Source: Adhaeribacter aerolatus
Lineage (GTDB): Bacteria; Bacteroidota; Bacteroidia; Cytophagales; Hymenobacteraceae
Assembly (NCBI RefSeq): GCF_007991635.1
Contig: NZ_BJYS01000042.1
Location: 1-64,000, forward strand
DNA: 64,000 bases
Direction of reading: 5' to 3'
Shown here piece by piece: positions 1-8,770 of this stretch. Positions within the stretch are counted from its first letter, which is position 1. Each line of letters opens with the position of its first letter. The notes beneath the pieces were generated by a model. That model had not been told where the DNA came from. It made no database searches and saw nothing but the letters and a program-made list of their open reading frames with translations. A program made the translations under genes and the position numbers.

Positions 1-74
1 AGTTTGGTGAAGCACTAGCTGGTTCGGGTTATTCAATATTCTATAACTATTATCAGCCAGCCCCAAACATTTAG
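1..74 (+). CDS. C-terminal end of a gene cut by the window edge
   Basis: Frame 3 is open from the first complete codon at base 3 to a TAG at 72-74. It gives a 23-residue tail ending in YYQPAPNI. The rest lies outside the window, so I cannot name the protein. It reads in the same direction as the DUF2461 gene that starts 24 bases later, so the two could be co-transcribed. It could also be a chance open frame, because the window edge hides any start codon. Confidence 0.35.
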   Translation, partial: FGEALAGSGYSIFYNYYQPAPNI

Positions 75-97
75 GCCGAAAAAGACTTAAAATTCCG

Positions 98-790
98 ATG
101 AAGAACAATATAGATAAAGCCACGCTGCAATTTATTGCGGATTTAAAAAGAAATAACACGCGCGAGTGGTTTGCCGAAAATAAAACCCGGTATGAGGCCA
201 GCCGGGTTGATTTTATGCAATTTTTAGAAGGTATGCTGGCCGGGGCGGCTGCCTTTGAGCCTTTGGCGCTGGGGCAGCAGGCCAAAGATTTGGTTTTCCG
301 GATTTACCGCGACGTACGGTTTTCTAAAAACAAAGATCCGTATAAAGATCATTACGGCGCTTACCTGGCCGAAGGCGGCCGCAAATCCATATTACCGGGT
401 TATTACCTGCACCTGAGTCCGCAAAACGGGTCATTTATTTCCTGTGGGCTGTGGATGCCGCCCGCCGAGTTCCTGAAAGCCGTGCGCCAGGAAATAGATT
501 ACAACCTGGCGGAGTTCCGGGAGTTATTGGAAACGACGGCGTTTAAAAAATACTTTAAGGGGGTAGAAGGTGAAAAGTTAAAAACTAACCCGAAAGGCTA
601 CGAGAAAGATAACCCGGCTTTGCCCTTCCTGCGCCATAAAAGCTGGATGGTGTCACACCCCTTACCTGATGCCCTTTTAACCAGCAGTAATGCTCTGGAG
701 GTAGTACTGCAAGCCATGGAGCAGGCCCTGCCCTTTAAAGAATTTTTAATGCGGCCTTTGCTGGAAATATCTGCTCCGGAAAAGAGTTGA
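98..790 (+). CDS. DUF2461 family protein
   Basis: A 230-residue soluble protein with no signal peptide or membrane span. The N-terminal FIADLKRNNTREWF segment (about residues 12-25) and the YRDVRFSKNKDPYK segment (about 68-82) are hallmarks of the DUF2461/TIGR02453 family, and the length is normal for it. The biochemical role of the family is not known. The ATG at 98 places the conserved WF motif at the usual distance from the N-terminus. The gene is followed by an 80-base gap and the convergent end of the glycosyltransferase operon. The family assignment is firm; no function is claimed. Confidence 0.85.
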   Translation: MKNNIDKATLQFIADLKRNNTREWFAENKTRYEASRVDFMQFLEGMLAGAAAFEPLALGQQAKDLVFRIYRDVRFSKNKDPYKDHYGAYLAEGGRKSILPGYYLHLSPQNGSFISCGLWMPPAEFLKAVRQEIDYNLAEFRELLETTAFKKYFKGVEGEKLKTNPKGYEKDNPALPFLRHKSWMVSHPLPDALLTSSNALEVVLQAMEQALPFKEFLMRPLLEISAPEKS

Positions 791-871
791 TGCCTTAAGA
801 TTTATAGGAATAATGTTCAAGGTAGTATCTGAAGAATTAAAGCTGGGTTATTTTGGCCGAAATGGTAAATT

Positions 872-2212
872 TCAGTTAGTTTCTACTTGAGGCTTTGCTA
901 ACCGGAATTGGTATTCATAAAGAATAAAGCCGAACAGGATAATATATTCCAAGGCGGTGAGCCAAAGGTTTTCGGAATAAGCGCTGGTGCGGTAGGTAGC
1001 GTAAGATAGAAAAGCGACTGCCGACCAAACCAAGGGATACCGCCACCGGGAACACGTAGCCAAGGCTACCAGGGTGGTTATATACCAGGGATGCACCACG
1101 GTAGCAAGCACCAGGTACAAGGTGAAAGAAATTAAAAGCAGTTCCCACCATTGCCTGGCCGCATGGCCGGATTTTATTTTTTTGCCCAGAGCCAGGTATA
1201 ATATTCCGGCTACGGTAATTAAAGAGAGTAAAGGCCCAATGCGGGCAATATCGTTATAGCCGTATAAGCGAAAGCCCACCAAGCGGAAAAGATAATACAG
1301 GCTGGCATTAAATTCGAATTTCTGAAAATACAGGTTTATACTGTTCAGAATATTAGAAATCAGTTCGGGAGAAAGAAAAGGAAAAAACAAGGCTACTACA
1401 ACCAGCCCGACCACGGTGCCATAACCCAGAAAAGCTTTAAACCCCAATCGGCGCCACACCAAGGGCAGAAAAAGCAAGGGCCATAATTTTACCCCCACTG
1501 CTAACCCGAACAAAACAGCCGAGAAAAATTTCTTATCGCGTAAAAGCAGGTAAAAACTAAATAACAGAAAAAATATTAGCCAGGCTTCCGGGTGCAGGTT
1601 ACCGGTGAGTTCGATGATAATTAGCGGGTTAAGCGCATACCACCTCATTTGCCGCTGCGGCAAATGCAGCAAACGTAAAATCCGCGATAAGCAAAAAAGA
1701 GAACCCAATTCGGCTAATAAAATAAATAGCCGCAGTATAAAACAGTTTAACCAGAAGCTGCTGCCACCTACATAATTAGCTAGCCCAAATATTGCCTGGC
1801 AAACCGGCGGGTAAACCGAGTAATATTGCGGCGAATTTAAGCGCTGGTAAAAATCCTGGGTAAGTGCCGGAATTAAGTTACTGTTCTCGGGGAGGAGATA
1901 GTAGGCGGGCAGGTGCAGGTAAGGATTTTCGCCGTGGTTCAGCAGGGTGCCATCCCAGATAAACCTAAAATAATCATCGGACAGGCGAGGGTAAGAGAAT
2001 AAGAAAATCAGCCGGAAGGCAATTGCCAGGTACAATATGGTTTTTACCCGTAAAGGCTTGCTTATCAGAAGATAATAACCCGCAAAAACAATCATCAACA
2101 AGCCTGATAATTGCCCAAAATGGGTGCGGGGCGTAAAATAAGCTAACCCCACATACGCCAACACCGACGAACTTATAACCAAAGTCAGTAACCATTTGCT
2201 CTTTGGTGGCAT
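872..2212 (-). CDS. polytopic GT-C type mannosyl/glycosyltransferase (GT87-like)
   Basis: A 446-residue very hydrophobic protein with roughly ten or more membrane spans. After two or three N-terminal spans comes an acidic loop with DDYFRFIWDG (residues 79-88) and then NPYLHLP. This matches the first extracytoplasmic loop of GT-C glycosyltransferases that use polyprenyl-phosphate sugars (GT87/DUF2029 and MptB-like groups), where the acidic pair is catalytic. It is the last gene of a three-gene minus-strand operon and starts 6 bases after the processive GT2 gene. I infer that it adds a lipid-linked sugar, possibly one made by the first gene of the operon. The sugar and acceptor cannot be read from sequence. 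Confidence 0.7.
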   Translation of the reverse strand: MPPKSKWLLTLVISSSVLAYVGLAYFTPRTHFGQLSGLLMIVFAGYYLLISKPLRVKTILYLAIAFRLIFLFSYPRLSDDYFRFIWDGTLLNHGENPYLHLPAYYLLPENSNLIPALTQDFYQRLNSPQYYSVYPPVCQAIFGLANYVGGSSFWLNCFILRLFILLAELGSLFCLSRILRLLHLPQRQMRWYALNPLIIIELTGNLHPEAWLIFFLLFSFYLLLRDKKFFSAVLFGLAVGVKLWPLLFLPLVWRRLGFKAFLGYGTVVGLVVVALFFPFLSPELISNILNSINLYFQKFEFNASLYYLFRLVGFRLYGYNDIARIGPLLSLITVAGILYLALGKKIKSGHAARQWWELLLISFTLYLVLATVVHPWYITTLVALATCSRWRYPLVWSAVAFLSYATYRTSAYSENLWLTALEYIILFGFILYEYQFRLAKPQVETN

Positions 2213-2218
2213 GGCTGC

Positions 2219-3691
2219 TTATTGGCTGTGTTTAATTGAATAATAAAAAACTAATCCAAATCCCAGGCTGAGCATAACGTGGAAAGGCAAGGTGCCGTAG
2301 CTCTGCAACCGGAAATCGAGGTAAACCCCAAACAGAAAGTACAGGCACAGCAAACCTTCCAGAAAAGACAGCACCGATACATTCTTAACGGCATACAAGC
2401 TGTGCTGCCAGCGATCCTGCGCCGAACGGATGTTAAATTTAGGCGTACGGATAAAAGGCGTTTTTTTCCCGAGAAAGCCTTCTACCACAGCAATGCTGTT
2501 GTGCAGCGACAAGCCCATAGAAAAAACCAGGAACAGAAATAATTTAGGTATAAAAGAGAATAAGCCCTTTGGCCGGTCCGAATCGAGTTGCCGGAAAGAA
2601 AGCCAGTAAAACAAGATTAAAGCCACCAAGCTGATAACGTAAAGTCCCCGGATGGAAAACAGCGGATTATAAACCGAAATATCCCGAATGAAAAATATTG
2701 CCGGCACACTTAAAATAGCCGCCACCAGTAAAGCCACAAAAACGCTGCTGTTGAGCAAATGAAACAGCGCGTTTACTTTTGTGCCAAATGATAAATTTGC
2801 GTGTAAGATGCTTTGCAGGTGCTTGCGGGCGGTTTCAGCGGCGCCTTTGGTCCACCGGAATTGCTGCGATTTAATGGCGTTCATGGCGGCCGGCAGTTCA
2901 GCGGGGGCTTCCACGTTCTCCAGGTAGCGCAACCGCCAGTTTTTAAGCTGGGCCCGGTAACTCAAATCCAGGTCTTCGGTCAACGTATCGGGTTGCCAGC
3001 CACCGGCATCCAGGATGCAGGTTTTTCGCCAGACACCGGCCGTACCATTAAAATTAATGAAATGCCCGCCTACCGAACGGCCCGTTTGCTCTACGGTAAA
3101 ATGCGCATTTAAGCCAAATGCCTGCAACTGGGTAAGTAAAGAGTAATCCTGGTTCAGGTGACCCCAGCGGGTTTGTACCACGCCAATATTAGGCGCATCA
3201 AAGGCTGGTATGGTTTTTCGCAGGAAATCGGGTTTGGGTAAAAAGTCGGCGTCAAAGATAGCGATAAACTCACCGGTGGCCGTGGCTATACCGTATTGCA
3301 AAGCGCCGGCCTTGTAGCCCACCCGGTCGGGCCGGCGCACGTGGGTAATATTCCGGCCAAGCGCCTGGTAAGCGTCTACTTTATTTGCTACCAAGGCAGT
3401 GGTACCGTCAGTAGAGTCGTCCAATACCTGTACCTGTAATTTTTCCGGCGGATAATCCAGCGCCATAATGGCATCCAGTAGCCGCTCGGCTACATAAATT
3501 TCGTTGTATAAAGGTAGTTGTACCGTTACCGCCGGCCAATTGGTAAGCAGAGTAGGAGCAGGCGTAATAACCTTGTTGTTTTTTGCCCGGAAGTATAGCC
3601 ACGCCAGTTGCAGTTGCACCAGACTATATAAAAATATAAAAGTCAGGCATAAACTGTAAACGGCAAGAATTAATATTTCCAGACTCTTCAT
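2219..3691 (-). CDS. processive family 2 glycosyltransferase (cellulose synthase-like)
   Basis: A 490-residue membrane protein. An N-terminal span (about 5-35) is followed by a GT-A domain with DDSTDGT (D91, D92), DAD (147-149), TED (238-240) and QQFRW (276-280), the D,D,D,QxxRW signature of processive beta-glycosyltransferases. Four C-terminal spans follow. Relatives include cellulose synthase-like and glucosylceramide-synthase-like enzymes of Bacteroidota. No PilZ domain is present, so c-di-GMP control through PilZ is not indicated. It sits between a dolichyl-phosphate-sugar-synthase-like gene (13 bases upstream) and a GT-C enzyme gene (6 bases downstream), consistent with one surface-glycan or glycolipid operon. 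Substrate unknown. Confidence 0.85.
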   Translation of the reverse strand: MKSLEILILAVYSLCLTFIFLYSLVQLQLAWLYFRAKNNKVITPAPTLLTNWPAVTVQLPLYNEIYVAERLLDAIMALDYPPEKLQVQVLDDSTDGTTALVANKVDAYQALGRNITHVRRPDRVGYKAGALQYGIATATGEFIAIFDADFLPKPDFLRKTIPAFDAPNIGVVQTRWGHLNQDYSLLTQLQAFGLNAHFTVEQTGRSVGGHFINFNGTAGVWRKTCILDAGGWQPDTLTEDLDLSYRAQLKNWRLRYLENVEAPAELPAAMNAIKSQQFRWTKGAAETARKHLQSILHANLSFGTKVNALFHLLNSSVFVALLVAAILSVPAIFFIRDISVYNPLFSIRGLYVISLVALILFYWLSFRQLDSDRPKGLFSFIPKLFLFLVFSMGLSLHNSIAVVEGFLGKKTPFIRTPKFNIRSAQDRWQHSLYAVKNVSVLSFLEGLLCLYFLFGVYLDFRLQSYGTLPFHVMLSLGFGLVFYYSIKHSQ

Positions 3692-3704
3692 GGCAGGTAC
3701 TAAA

Positions 3705-4397
3705 CTACAAATATCTGAAAATAGTCAGGATAATTTTATAACCTGCCATAAAGGTGCCCTTTACGGTACCCGATATTTTAGAAAAGCCAATCCGTTTGCG
3801 GTAAGTTACCGGCACTTCCACGCACCGGAGTTTTTGTTTAGCCGCTTTTACCTGCATTTCCACCGTCCAGCCATAATTCCGGTCTGCCATTCCTAGTTGT
3901 ACTAGTTTATCGGTCCGGATAGCCCGAAAAGGTCCTAAATCGGTAAAATGCGCGCCGTATAAATATTTTAGTAAAGTAGTGGCTAGCCAGTTGCCGAATA
4001 TTTGCTGCGGAGTCATGGCACCTTGTTGCCGGTTGCCCAGCGCACGGGAGCCAATAACCAAGTCGGCTTTATTTTCCAGAATGGGCTTTACCAACTGGGG
4101 CAATTCTTCGGGATGGTCGGAATAATCCCCATCCAGAAAAACAATTACGTCGGGCTGGTGGCTGGCTGGTTTATTCAGCGCATAGGCAATGCCGGTCAGG
4201 CAAGCCTGGCCATAGCCTTGGCGAGGCTCTTTTAAAACAGTGGCCCCGGCTGCCGCTGCCGCTGCAAAAGTGTTGTCCGCTGAATTATTATCCACCACAA
4301 TTATATCATCTATCCCTGTAGCCGGAATATCCCGGATAACTTTCTGGATTGATTTTTCTTCGTTATAAGCAGGTATAATGACATTAATGCGTGGCAT
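3705..4397 (-). CDS. family 2 glycosyltransferase, DPM1/dolichyl-phosphate glucose synthase-like
   Basis: A 230-residue soluble GT-A enzyme. VIIPAYNEE (residues 6-14), VVDNNSADNT (34-43) and the DGD metal-binding motif (89-91) are those of the DPG/DPM synthase group, which transfers a sugar from UDP-glucose or GDP-mannose to a polyprenyl phosphate. There is no C-terminal membrane anchor, which is normal for short members. It is the first gene of the minus-strand operon with the processive GT2 and the GT-C enzyme. The set makes biochemical sense as lipid-sugar donor synthesis followed by glycan assembly; that is an inference. The ATG at 4397 leads directly into the Rossmann strand. Confidence 0.85.
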   Translation of the reverse strand: MPRINVIIPAYNEEKSIQKVIRDIPATGIDDIIVVDNNSADNTFAAAAAAGATVLKEPRQGYGQACLTGIAYALNKPASHQPDVIVFLDGDYSDHPEELPQLVKPILENKADLVIGSRALGNRQQGAMTPQQIFGNWLATTLLKYLYGAHFTDLGPFRAIRTDKLVQLGMADRNYGWTVEMQVKAAKQKLRCVEVPVTYRKRIGFSKISGTVKGTFMAGYKIILTIFRYL

Positions 4398-4670
4398 GTA
4401 CTAATAATTATCTGGCAAAGATGCGCAATTTAGTTTAAGGTATTTCATCTGATCTCCGGCCGCTGGAATTCAAATTAATAAACAGTGCCGAACTGATTGA
4501 ATTGATCGGGTACTTTATTTATTCGCCAGATTTTTAAGGTAAGTAAAAGCAGCTTTCGCAATAAATTAAATTAGTGGTAGTTTTAGAAGCTGGTAACGGT
4601 TACCCTGATTATTTACCGCAGGTTAAACAATAAAGCGCCGGAATAGTTAAATAAAGATAAAAATTAGATT

Positions 4671-5123
4671 ATGTTAAAAGTTGGCGACCAAGCCCCTGAT
4701 TTTAGTTTGCAAACTGCTGCCGGCGAAGTATTCCGGTTAAGCGAAGTACTAAAAAAAAATAATGTGGTTATCTATTTTTACCCGAAAGACGATACCCGGG
4801 GCTGCACCGCGCAGGCTTGTTCGTTCCGCGACCAGTACGATGTTTTCCGGGAAAATAATGCCGAAGTGGTAGGCATCAGTTCAGATGATGTACAATCGCA
4901 CCAGCAATTTTCGGCCAAGCACCAGTTACCTTTTACCTTGCTTAGCGATGCAAAAGGCGAGGTTCGGAAACTATACCGGGTGCCCCGTACCTTTGGCATT
5001 GTGCCAGGCCGAGTTACGTACCTGATTGATAAAAAAGGAATAATCCGGTATAGCTTTAACTCGCAGTTAAAACCCCTGGAACACGTATCCGGTACCCTGG
5101 AAATTCTCAAAACATTGAATTAA
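4671..5123 (+). CDS. bcp: thioredoxin-dependent peroxiredoxin (BCP/PrxQ)
   Basis: A 150-residue cytoplasmic thiol peroxidase that reduces hydrogen peroxide and organic hydroperoxides. The active site TRGCTAQACSFRD (from about residue 42) has the peroxidatic Cys45 and the resolving Cys50 of the atypical 2-Cys PrxQ type, at the same positions as in E. coli Bcp. Length is typical. It stands alone: the divergent glycosyltransferase operon starts about 270 bases upstream, and a long non-coding stretch follows. No OxyR-like site or exact TAnnTTTG box was found upstream. Confidence 0.93.
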   Translation: MLKVGDQAPDFSLQTAAGEVFRLSEVLKKNNVVIYFYPKDDTRGCTAQACSFRDQYDVFRENNAEVVGISSDDVQSHQQFSAKHQLPFTLLSDAKGEVRKLYRVPRTFGIVPGRVTYLIDKKGIIRYSFNSQLKPLEHVSGTLEILKTLN

Positions 5124-5685
5124 AGGTTTTACCGGCGGTATTTCTTTGGCTTCTTTTATTCAGCTAATACCTGATTACCCTTCTGCCCTCCGGGCACCTT
5201 CCCTAAACCAGGGAAGGAGTTCGGCCGAACCGGAGCATTATGGAATAGCTTTGTTGGAAGAGGCTTTGTTTATATTGTAATTGAATCTGGCAAGGCATCA
5301 GCTAAGCGCATATACAGCAGTTTGGCGATGAGGGCCTTTTGGAAGATGTTCTTCTGGGTTTCCGGTGCCGAGGGACGAGGGATTCCGACGCAGGAGGAAA
5401 GGAAAGATGAGTAGCCCGAGTGGCCAAACGGAGCCCGCCGGCCCAGCGGCTTCTTATACTTTTACTACCAGTTAGCGCCTATCCATTGAAAGATGTAATC
5501 TATCAAAAGATAGACAAATGGAACATCAGGCCATTCATGGAATAGCTGGGGTAATACTTAATTAATTGGGGTAAACTGCCAGCCAGCTTTTAATGCCTAT
5601 TCCTACGTGCGGATTTAATCAGTTTAGTATGTTTGAGGCAGGTAATCTGTTCAGGTTTGTTTTGCCAAATAAAAAAACAGCTAAT
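5124..5685. other. intergenic stretch with repeat-like, GC-rich segments
   Basis: No convincing gene. A palindromic repeat-like element lies at 5181-5220 (listed separately). From about 5340 to 5455 base composition is clearly more GC-rich than in the surrounding spacers. On the minus strand about 5270-5464 is open without an ATG near its upstream end; the translation contains PETQKNIFQKALIAKLL and ends at a TAA at 5270-5272. It could be the remnant of a mobile or repeated element, or chance. Nothing else recognised. Confidence 0.4.
5181..5220. repeat. palindromic intergenic repeat-like element
   Basis: Two small palindromes in tandem: GCCCTCCGGGC followed by CCTTCCCT-AAACC-AGGGAAGG. Short GC-rich twin palindromes like this are typical of dispersed intergenic (REP-like) elements in many bacteria. 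Only one copy of this exact type was noticed in the window, so calling it a repeat is an inference from its form. Confidence 0.4.
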
Positions 5686-6120
5686 TTAAGTAGGCATAAT
5701 GCCTTGGGTTTGTTCCCACTCCCGGTACTTGGTTAATTCTTCCTGAAAAGATTTGATAAACCAAGCCATTAAACTAATATCATCGGCGTACCCTAAAATT
5801 GGAATAAAATCCGGAATTATATCTATCGGGAACATAAAATACAGCAAGGTGGCAATACCCACGATAATTGATTTTTTTGATACATTCCGGTAATCACCCC
5901 GGAAATAACTCCGCACCAGCCGGATAAAAGAAAACATAATATCCCGGATTTGAGCAAATCCCGATTTATCGCTTTTTACATCAATTAATTTGGTATAGGA
6001 ATCGCGCAGGAGTAATATTACTTTGGCTTTTTTGCCAAATAAACTCGTCGCTTTGCGCAGGAAATAAGCAAATATTGCGTTTTGAGAAATCTTCAGACCT
6101 TGTTCTGCCAGGCTTGCCAT
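5686..6120 (-). CDS. YkvA family (DUF1232) protein
   Basis: A 144-residue protein with the diagnostic DUF1232 block near residues 96-125: LYFMFPIDIIPDFIP then GYADDI. The block forms a hydrophobic hairpin, so the protein is probably membrane associated. The N-terminal half contains basic helices around residues 20-60. The family is widespread and its biochemical role is unknown. It is divergent from the DinB-like gene, with a 95-base shared upstream region. No exact Bacteroidota promoter was found there. Confidence 0.85.
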   Translation of the reverse strand: MASLAEQGLKISQNAIFAYFLRKATSLFGKKAKVILLLRDSYTKLIDVKSDKSGFAQIRDIMFSFIRLVRSYFRGDYRNVSKKSIIVGIATLLYFMFPIDIIPDFIPILGYADDISLMAWFIKSFQEELTKYREWEQTQGIMPT

Positions 6121-6215
6121 AATATTTTTCTTTAATTTTGTATGCCCCTATACGATCAGGTTTTTATTAAGGTAATATTTCGCTAAATTAATTTTCATTA
6201 TCTTATCCGAGAGTT

Positions 6216-6746
6216 ATGCTAACCAAAAACCAAACCGGAACATACCCCGCTTACTTCGAAAACTATGTTGCGCAGTTACCCGATACCGATGTTTTTGAAG
6301 TGCTGGCGCAGCAACCCCAGCAATTAAGAGCCCTTTTGCACCAGGTAACCGAAGAAAATGCCGAAAAAGGATATGCGCCCGGCAAATGGAGCATTAAAGA
6401 AGTGCTGGGCCATTTAACTGATTCGGACCGGATTTTTGCTTACCGGTGTTTATGCATCAGCCGCCACGAAACGCAATCTTTGCCCGGCTTTGATGAAAAT
6501 ACTTACGTGCAGTATGGCGACTTTAACCGTCGTTCGCTGAACGATTTAATTTCGGAGTTCGAGCTGGCCCGGCAATCGCACCTGGCCCTGTTTAGCAGCC
6601 TAAACCAGGAAATGCTGGACCAGATTGGCCTTGCCAATAACAAATCGGTAACTGCCAAAGCCCTTATTCTGATTACCGCGGGCCATACCTTGCACCACCT
6701 AAATATTTTAAAAGACCGTTACCTGAACCATTTATGGACGGCATAA
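6216..6746 (+). CDS. DinB-superfamily protein (YfiT/thiol-transferase-like)
   Basis: A 176-residue four-helix-bundle protein. His66 in GHLTDSDR and the HxxxH pair His157/His161 in GHTLHHLNIL form the metal-binding triad of DinB/YfiT proteins. Known members are thiol-dependent transferases, for example bacillithiol transferases; the thiol cofactor here is unknown. KWSIKEVLGHL is the typical motif before the first histidine. The stop codon lies within two bases of a hairpin that serves as the terminator of the convergent phoH gene. Cytoplasmic, single gene. Confidence 0.85.
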   Translation: MLTKNQTGTYPAYFENYVAQLPDTDVFEVLAQQPQQLRALLHQVTEENAEKGYAPGKWSIKEVLGHLTDSDRIFAYRCLCISRHETQSLPGFDENTYVQYGDFNRRSLNDLISEFELARQSHLALFSSLNQEMLDQIGLANNKSVTAKALILITAGHTLHHLNILKDRYLNHLWTA

Positions 6747-6747
6747 A

Positions 6748-6771
6748 AAAGCCGGCTTGGGGGCCGGCTTT
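6748..6771 (-). terminator. rho-independent terminator of the PhoH gene (possibly bidirectional)
   Basis: Perfect 9-bp stem AAAGCCGGC/GCCGGCTTT. Read on the minus strand it is followed by six T residues, so it terminates the PhoH gene. The same stem-loop design, with loop core CTTGGGG, recurs at 10959-10981. Confidence 0.8.
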
Positions 6772-6796
6772 AAGGATGCTGCGTTGAAACTTAGGC

Positions 6797-8176
6797 TTAC
6801 AACAGTTCGTTCGCCAGGTTGGCCAGTTCCGACCGCTCGCCCTTGAGCAACGTAATGTGGGCGTATAGTGGATGATCTTTGGCTTTATCAATCAGGTAAG
6901 ACAAGCCGTTACTTTGGGTGTCCAGGTAAGGGGTGTCTATCTGGTAAATATCGCCAGTAAACACAATCTTAGTATTTTCGCCGGCTCTCGAAATAATGGT
7001 TTTTATTTCGTGCGGGGTTAGGTTTTGGGCTTCGTCTACAATGAAGAAAATATTAGATAAACTGCGGCCCCGGATGTAAGCCAGCGGTGTAATCATGAGC
7101 TTTTCCTGCTCTACCAGTTCTTTTATTTTCTGATTTTCCTTCGTATTCTCCGGAAACTGGTTCTGAATAAATTTCAGGTTATCCCAGAGGGGCTCCATGT
7201 AAGGGTTCAGCTTCGATTTAATATCGCCGGGCAAGTAGCCAATGTCTTTGTTACTAAGCGGCACAATGGGCCGGGCCATGTAAATCTGTTTGTATTCGCG
7301 GCGTTGCTCCAACGCCCCGGCCAAAGTAAGCAAGGTTTTACCAGTACCCGCCATACCCTGAATGGTAACCAGCCGAATATTGGGGTTCAGAATGGCGTGG
7401 AGGGCAAAAGTTTGTTCGGCGCTGCGGGGCTTAATACCGTAAGCCATTAATTTATCTACCCGTTCTATTTTTTTCTGCGCTGGGTTGTAGTAAGCCAGTA
7501 TCGAATTTTTGTAGCTTTTGAGTACAAAATAATGGTTATCTGTCGGAGGCTCGGGCAATACCGCGCTGCTTTCGCAGAATCCGTGGTCGTACAATTGGTC
7601 TATGGCCTCCGGTGCTACATCGGTGAGTACATCGTTGCCGGTGTATAAATTATTAACGTTTTGAACCTTGCCGGTTTCGTAATCTTCTGCGTTCAGATTT
7701 AAGGCGCGGGCCTTCAGACGCAGGTTAATATCTTTTGTTACCAGAATTACCTTCCGGTTGGGATATTCGTGCTGCAGTTGTAGAGCCGAATTCAAAATTT
7801 TATGATCGGCTTTTTTCTCCCCGAATATCTTCTCGGCATCTACCTGGGGGGCCTGAATCATCAGCACCTTAAAATTGCCTTTATCGGAACCGTTAATGGG
7901 CAGCCAGTTCTGCAGCATCATTTCGTGCGACAACTTATCGATGAACCGAATAAATTCCCGGGCTTCGAAGTTTTTAATTTCATTACCCTTCTTAAAAGTA
8001 TCGAGCTCCTCCAGTACGGTAATTGGGATGGCTACATCGTGCTCCTGAAAATGCTCGATGGCGCTGTGATCGTACAAAATAACCGAGGTATCTAAAACAA
8101 ATATTTTCTTATTTTTAGCGTTATCAGATTTACTCTTCCTGGGGGCAGCAGCCCGGGTGCTTTTGGTTTCACTCAT
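6797..8176 (-). CDS. PIN-domain PhoH-family ATPase (YlaK-like)
   Basis: A 459-residue two-domain protein. The N-terminal PIN ribonuclease domain (about 24-160) shows VLDTSVIL with Asp29, acidic residues in LEEL near 57, and TKDINLR with Asp149, the expected metal ligands. The C-terminal PhoH domain has Walker A GMAGTGKT (274-281) and Walker B FIVDEAQNL. PIN-PhoH proteins are thought to couple RNA unwinding to endoribonuclease cleavage and are linked to toxin-antitoxin-like or RNA-quality roles; no antitoxin-like gene lies upstream here. The N-terminus has a Lys-rich leader of about 22 residues. A strong terminator follows. Confidence 0.9.
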   Translation of the reverse strand: MSETKSTRAAAPRKSKSDNAKNKKIFVLDTSVILYDHSAIEHFQEHDVAIPITVLEELDTFKKGNEIKNFEAREFIRFIDKLSHEMMLQNWLPINGSDKGNFKVLMIQAPQVDAEKIFGEKKADHKILNSALQLQHEYPNRKVILVTKDINLRLKARALNLNAEDYETGKVQNVNNLYTGNDVLTDVAPEAIDQLYDHGFCESSAVLPEPPTDNHYFVLKSYKNSILAYYNPAQKKIERVDKLMAYGIKPRSAEQTFALHAILNPNIRLVTIQGMAGTGKTLLTLAGALEQRREYKQIYMARPIVPLSNKDIGYLPGDIKSKLNPYMEPLWDNLKFIQNQFPENTKENQKIKELVEQEKLMITPLAYIRGRSLSNIFFIVDEAQNLTPHEIKTIISRAGENTKIVFTGDIYQIDTPYLDTQSNGLSYLIDKAKDHPLYAHITLLKGERSELANLANELL

Positions 8177-8522
8177 ATATAAACTTAAACAGGTAAGAAA
8201 AATTTAAATTTGGTTTATTAACCTTAAACCTAAATTGGTTTTAGTATACGTAAAACCTTGGGCTAGTATAAGGTTTAATAGTTAGATTTTGGATGGGGGC
8301 AGCATAAATATTTTTCGGAATAATTAAGCCGTTTTTTATTGCCTTGATAATGAACAAAATGTATATTTAAAGGCTTGCGCAAAATCAGCCGGGAGCCTAA
8401 GTGGTTTATAATTAAATTTTTTGCCCGAAATGCTGATTATTACAGAGGAGTTGCCGTACAATTGTGATTAAATTTGTCTTCTACGTTATATGTTAAATTA
8501 TTAAATAAAACTTTTAATTATT
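8177..8522. other. intergenic stretch between PhoH gene and Lys-rich miniprotein gene
   Basis: Holds the 5' regions of two divergent genes. A TAAATTTG box at 8469-8476 lies 47 bases upstream of the miniprotein ATG, with a TTG at 8451-8453. The spacer is only 15 nt, shorter than the usual 17-23, so the promoter is tentative. Nothing else recognised. Confidence 0.4.
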
Positions 8523-8627
8523 ATGGCCAAAGCACAAGACGCCCGCAAGGAAACAAAAAAGAAACCCCTGAAAACTGCCAAAGAAAAAAAAGCAGAAAAG
8601 CAGGAAAAGAAAAAATCTTACGACTAA
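8523..8627 (+). CDS. 34-residue lysine-rich miniprotein
   Basis: An ATG at 8523 opens a 34-codon frame ending TAA at 8625-8627. The product begins MAKAQDARKETKKK; 13 of 34 residues are Lys and it ends KKSYD. It is bracketed by a possible TAAATTTG promoter box upstream and an excellent terminator starting 23 bases after the stop, which supports a real expressed unit. I recall similar short Lys-rich hypothetical proteins in Bacteroidota but cannot name a family. Extreme basicity suggests nucleic-acid or ribosome association; that is speculation. Alternatively the transcript could be a small RNA. Confidence 0.6.
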   Translation: MAKAQDARKETKKKPLKTAKEKKAEKQEKKKSYD

Positions 8628-8650
8628 GTCCGGATAAGTAGAATTTCTGG

Positions 8651-8685
8651 CAGGAAGTCTCGTTGTTAGCGACCGAGACTTCCTG
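8651..8685 (+). terminator. rho-independent terminator
   Basis: CAGGAAGTCTCG pairs with CGAGACTTCCTG (12 bp) around an 11-nt loop and is followed by TTTTATTTT. It ends the miniprotein transcript. Confidence 0.9.
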
Positions 8686-8714
8686 TTTTATTTTAGAACA
8701 TATATTTATTAGCC

Positions 8715-8742
8715 TTGTTTTGGGTGCGTTTTAGCAAATTTG
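8715..8742 (+). promoter_or_regulatory. candidate Bacteroidota promoter for the YwqK-like gene
   Basis: TTG at 8715-8717, 17-nt spacer, then CAAATTTG at 8735-8742. This is one mismatch from TAnnTTTG. It would give a leader of about 22 bases to the ATG at 8771. Confidence 0.4.
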
Positions 8743-8770
8743 TTTTATTAATTAAAATAATATTGAAAGC

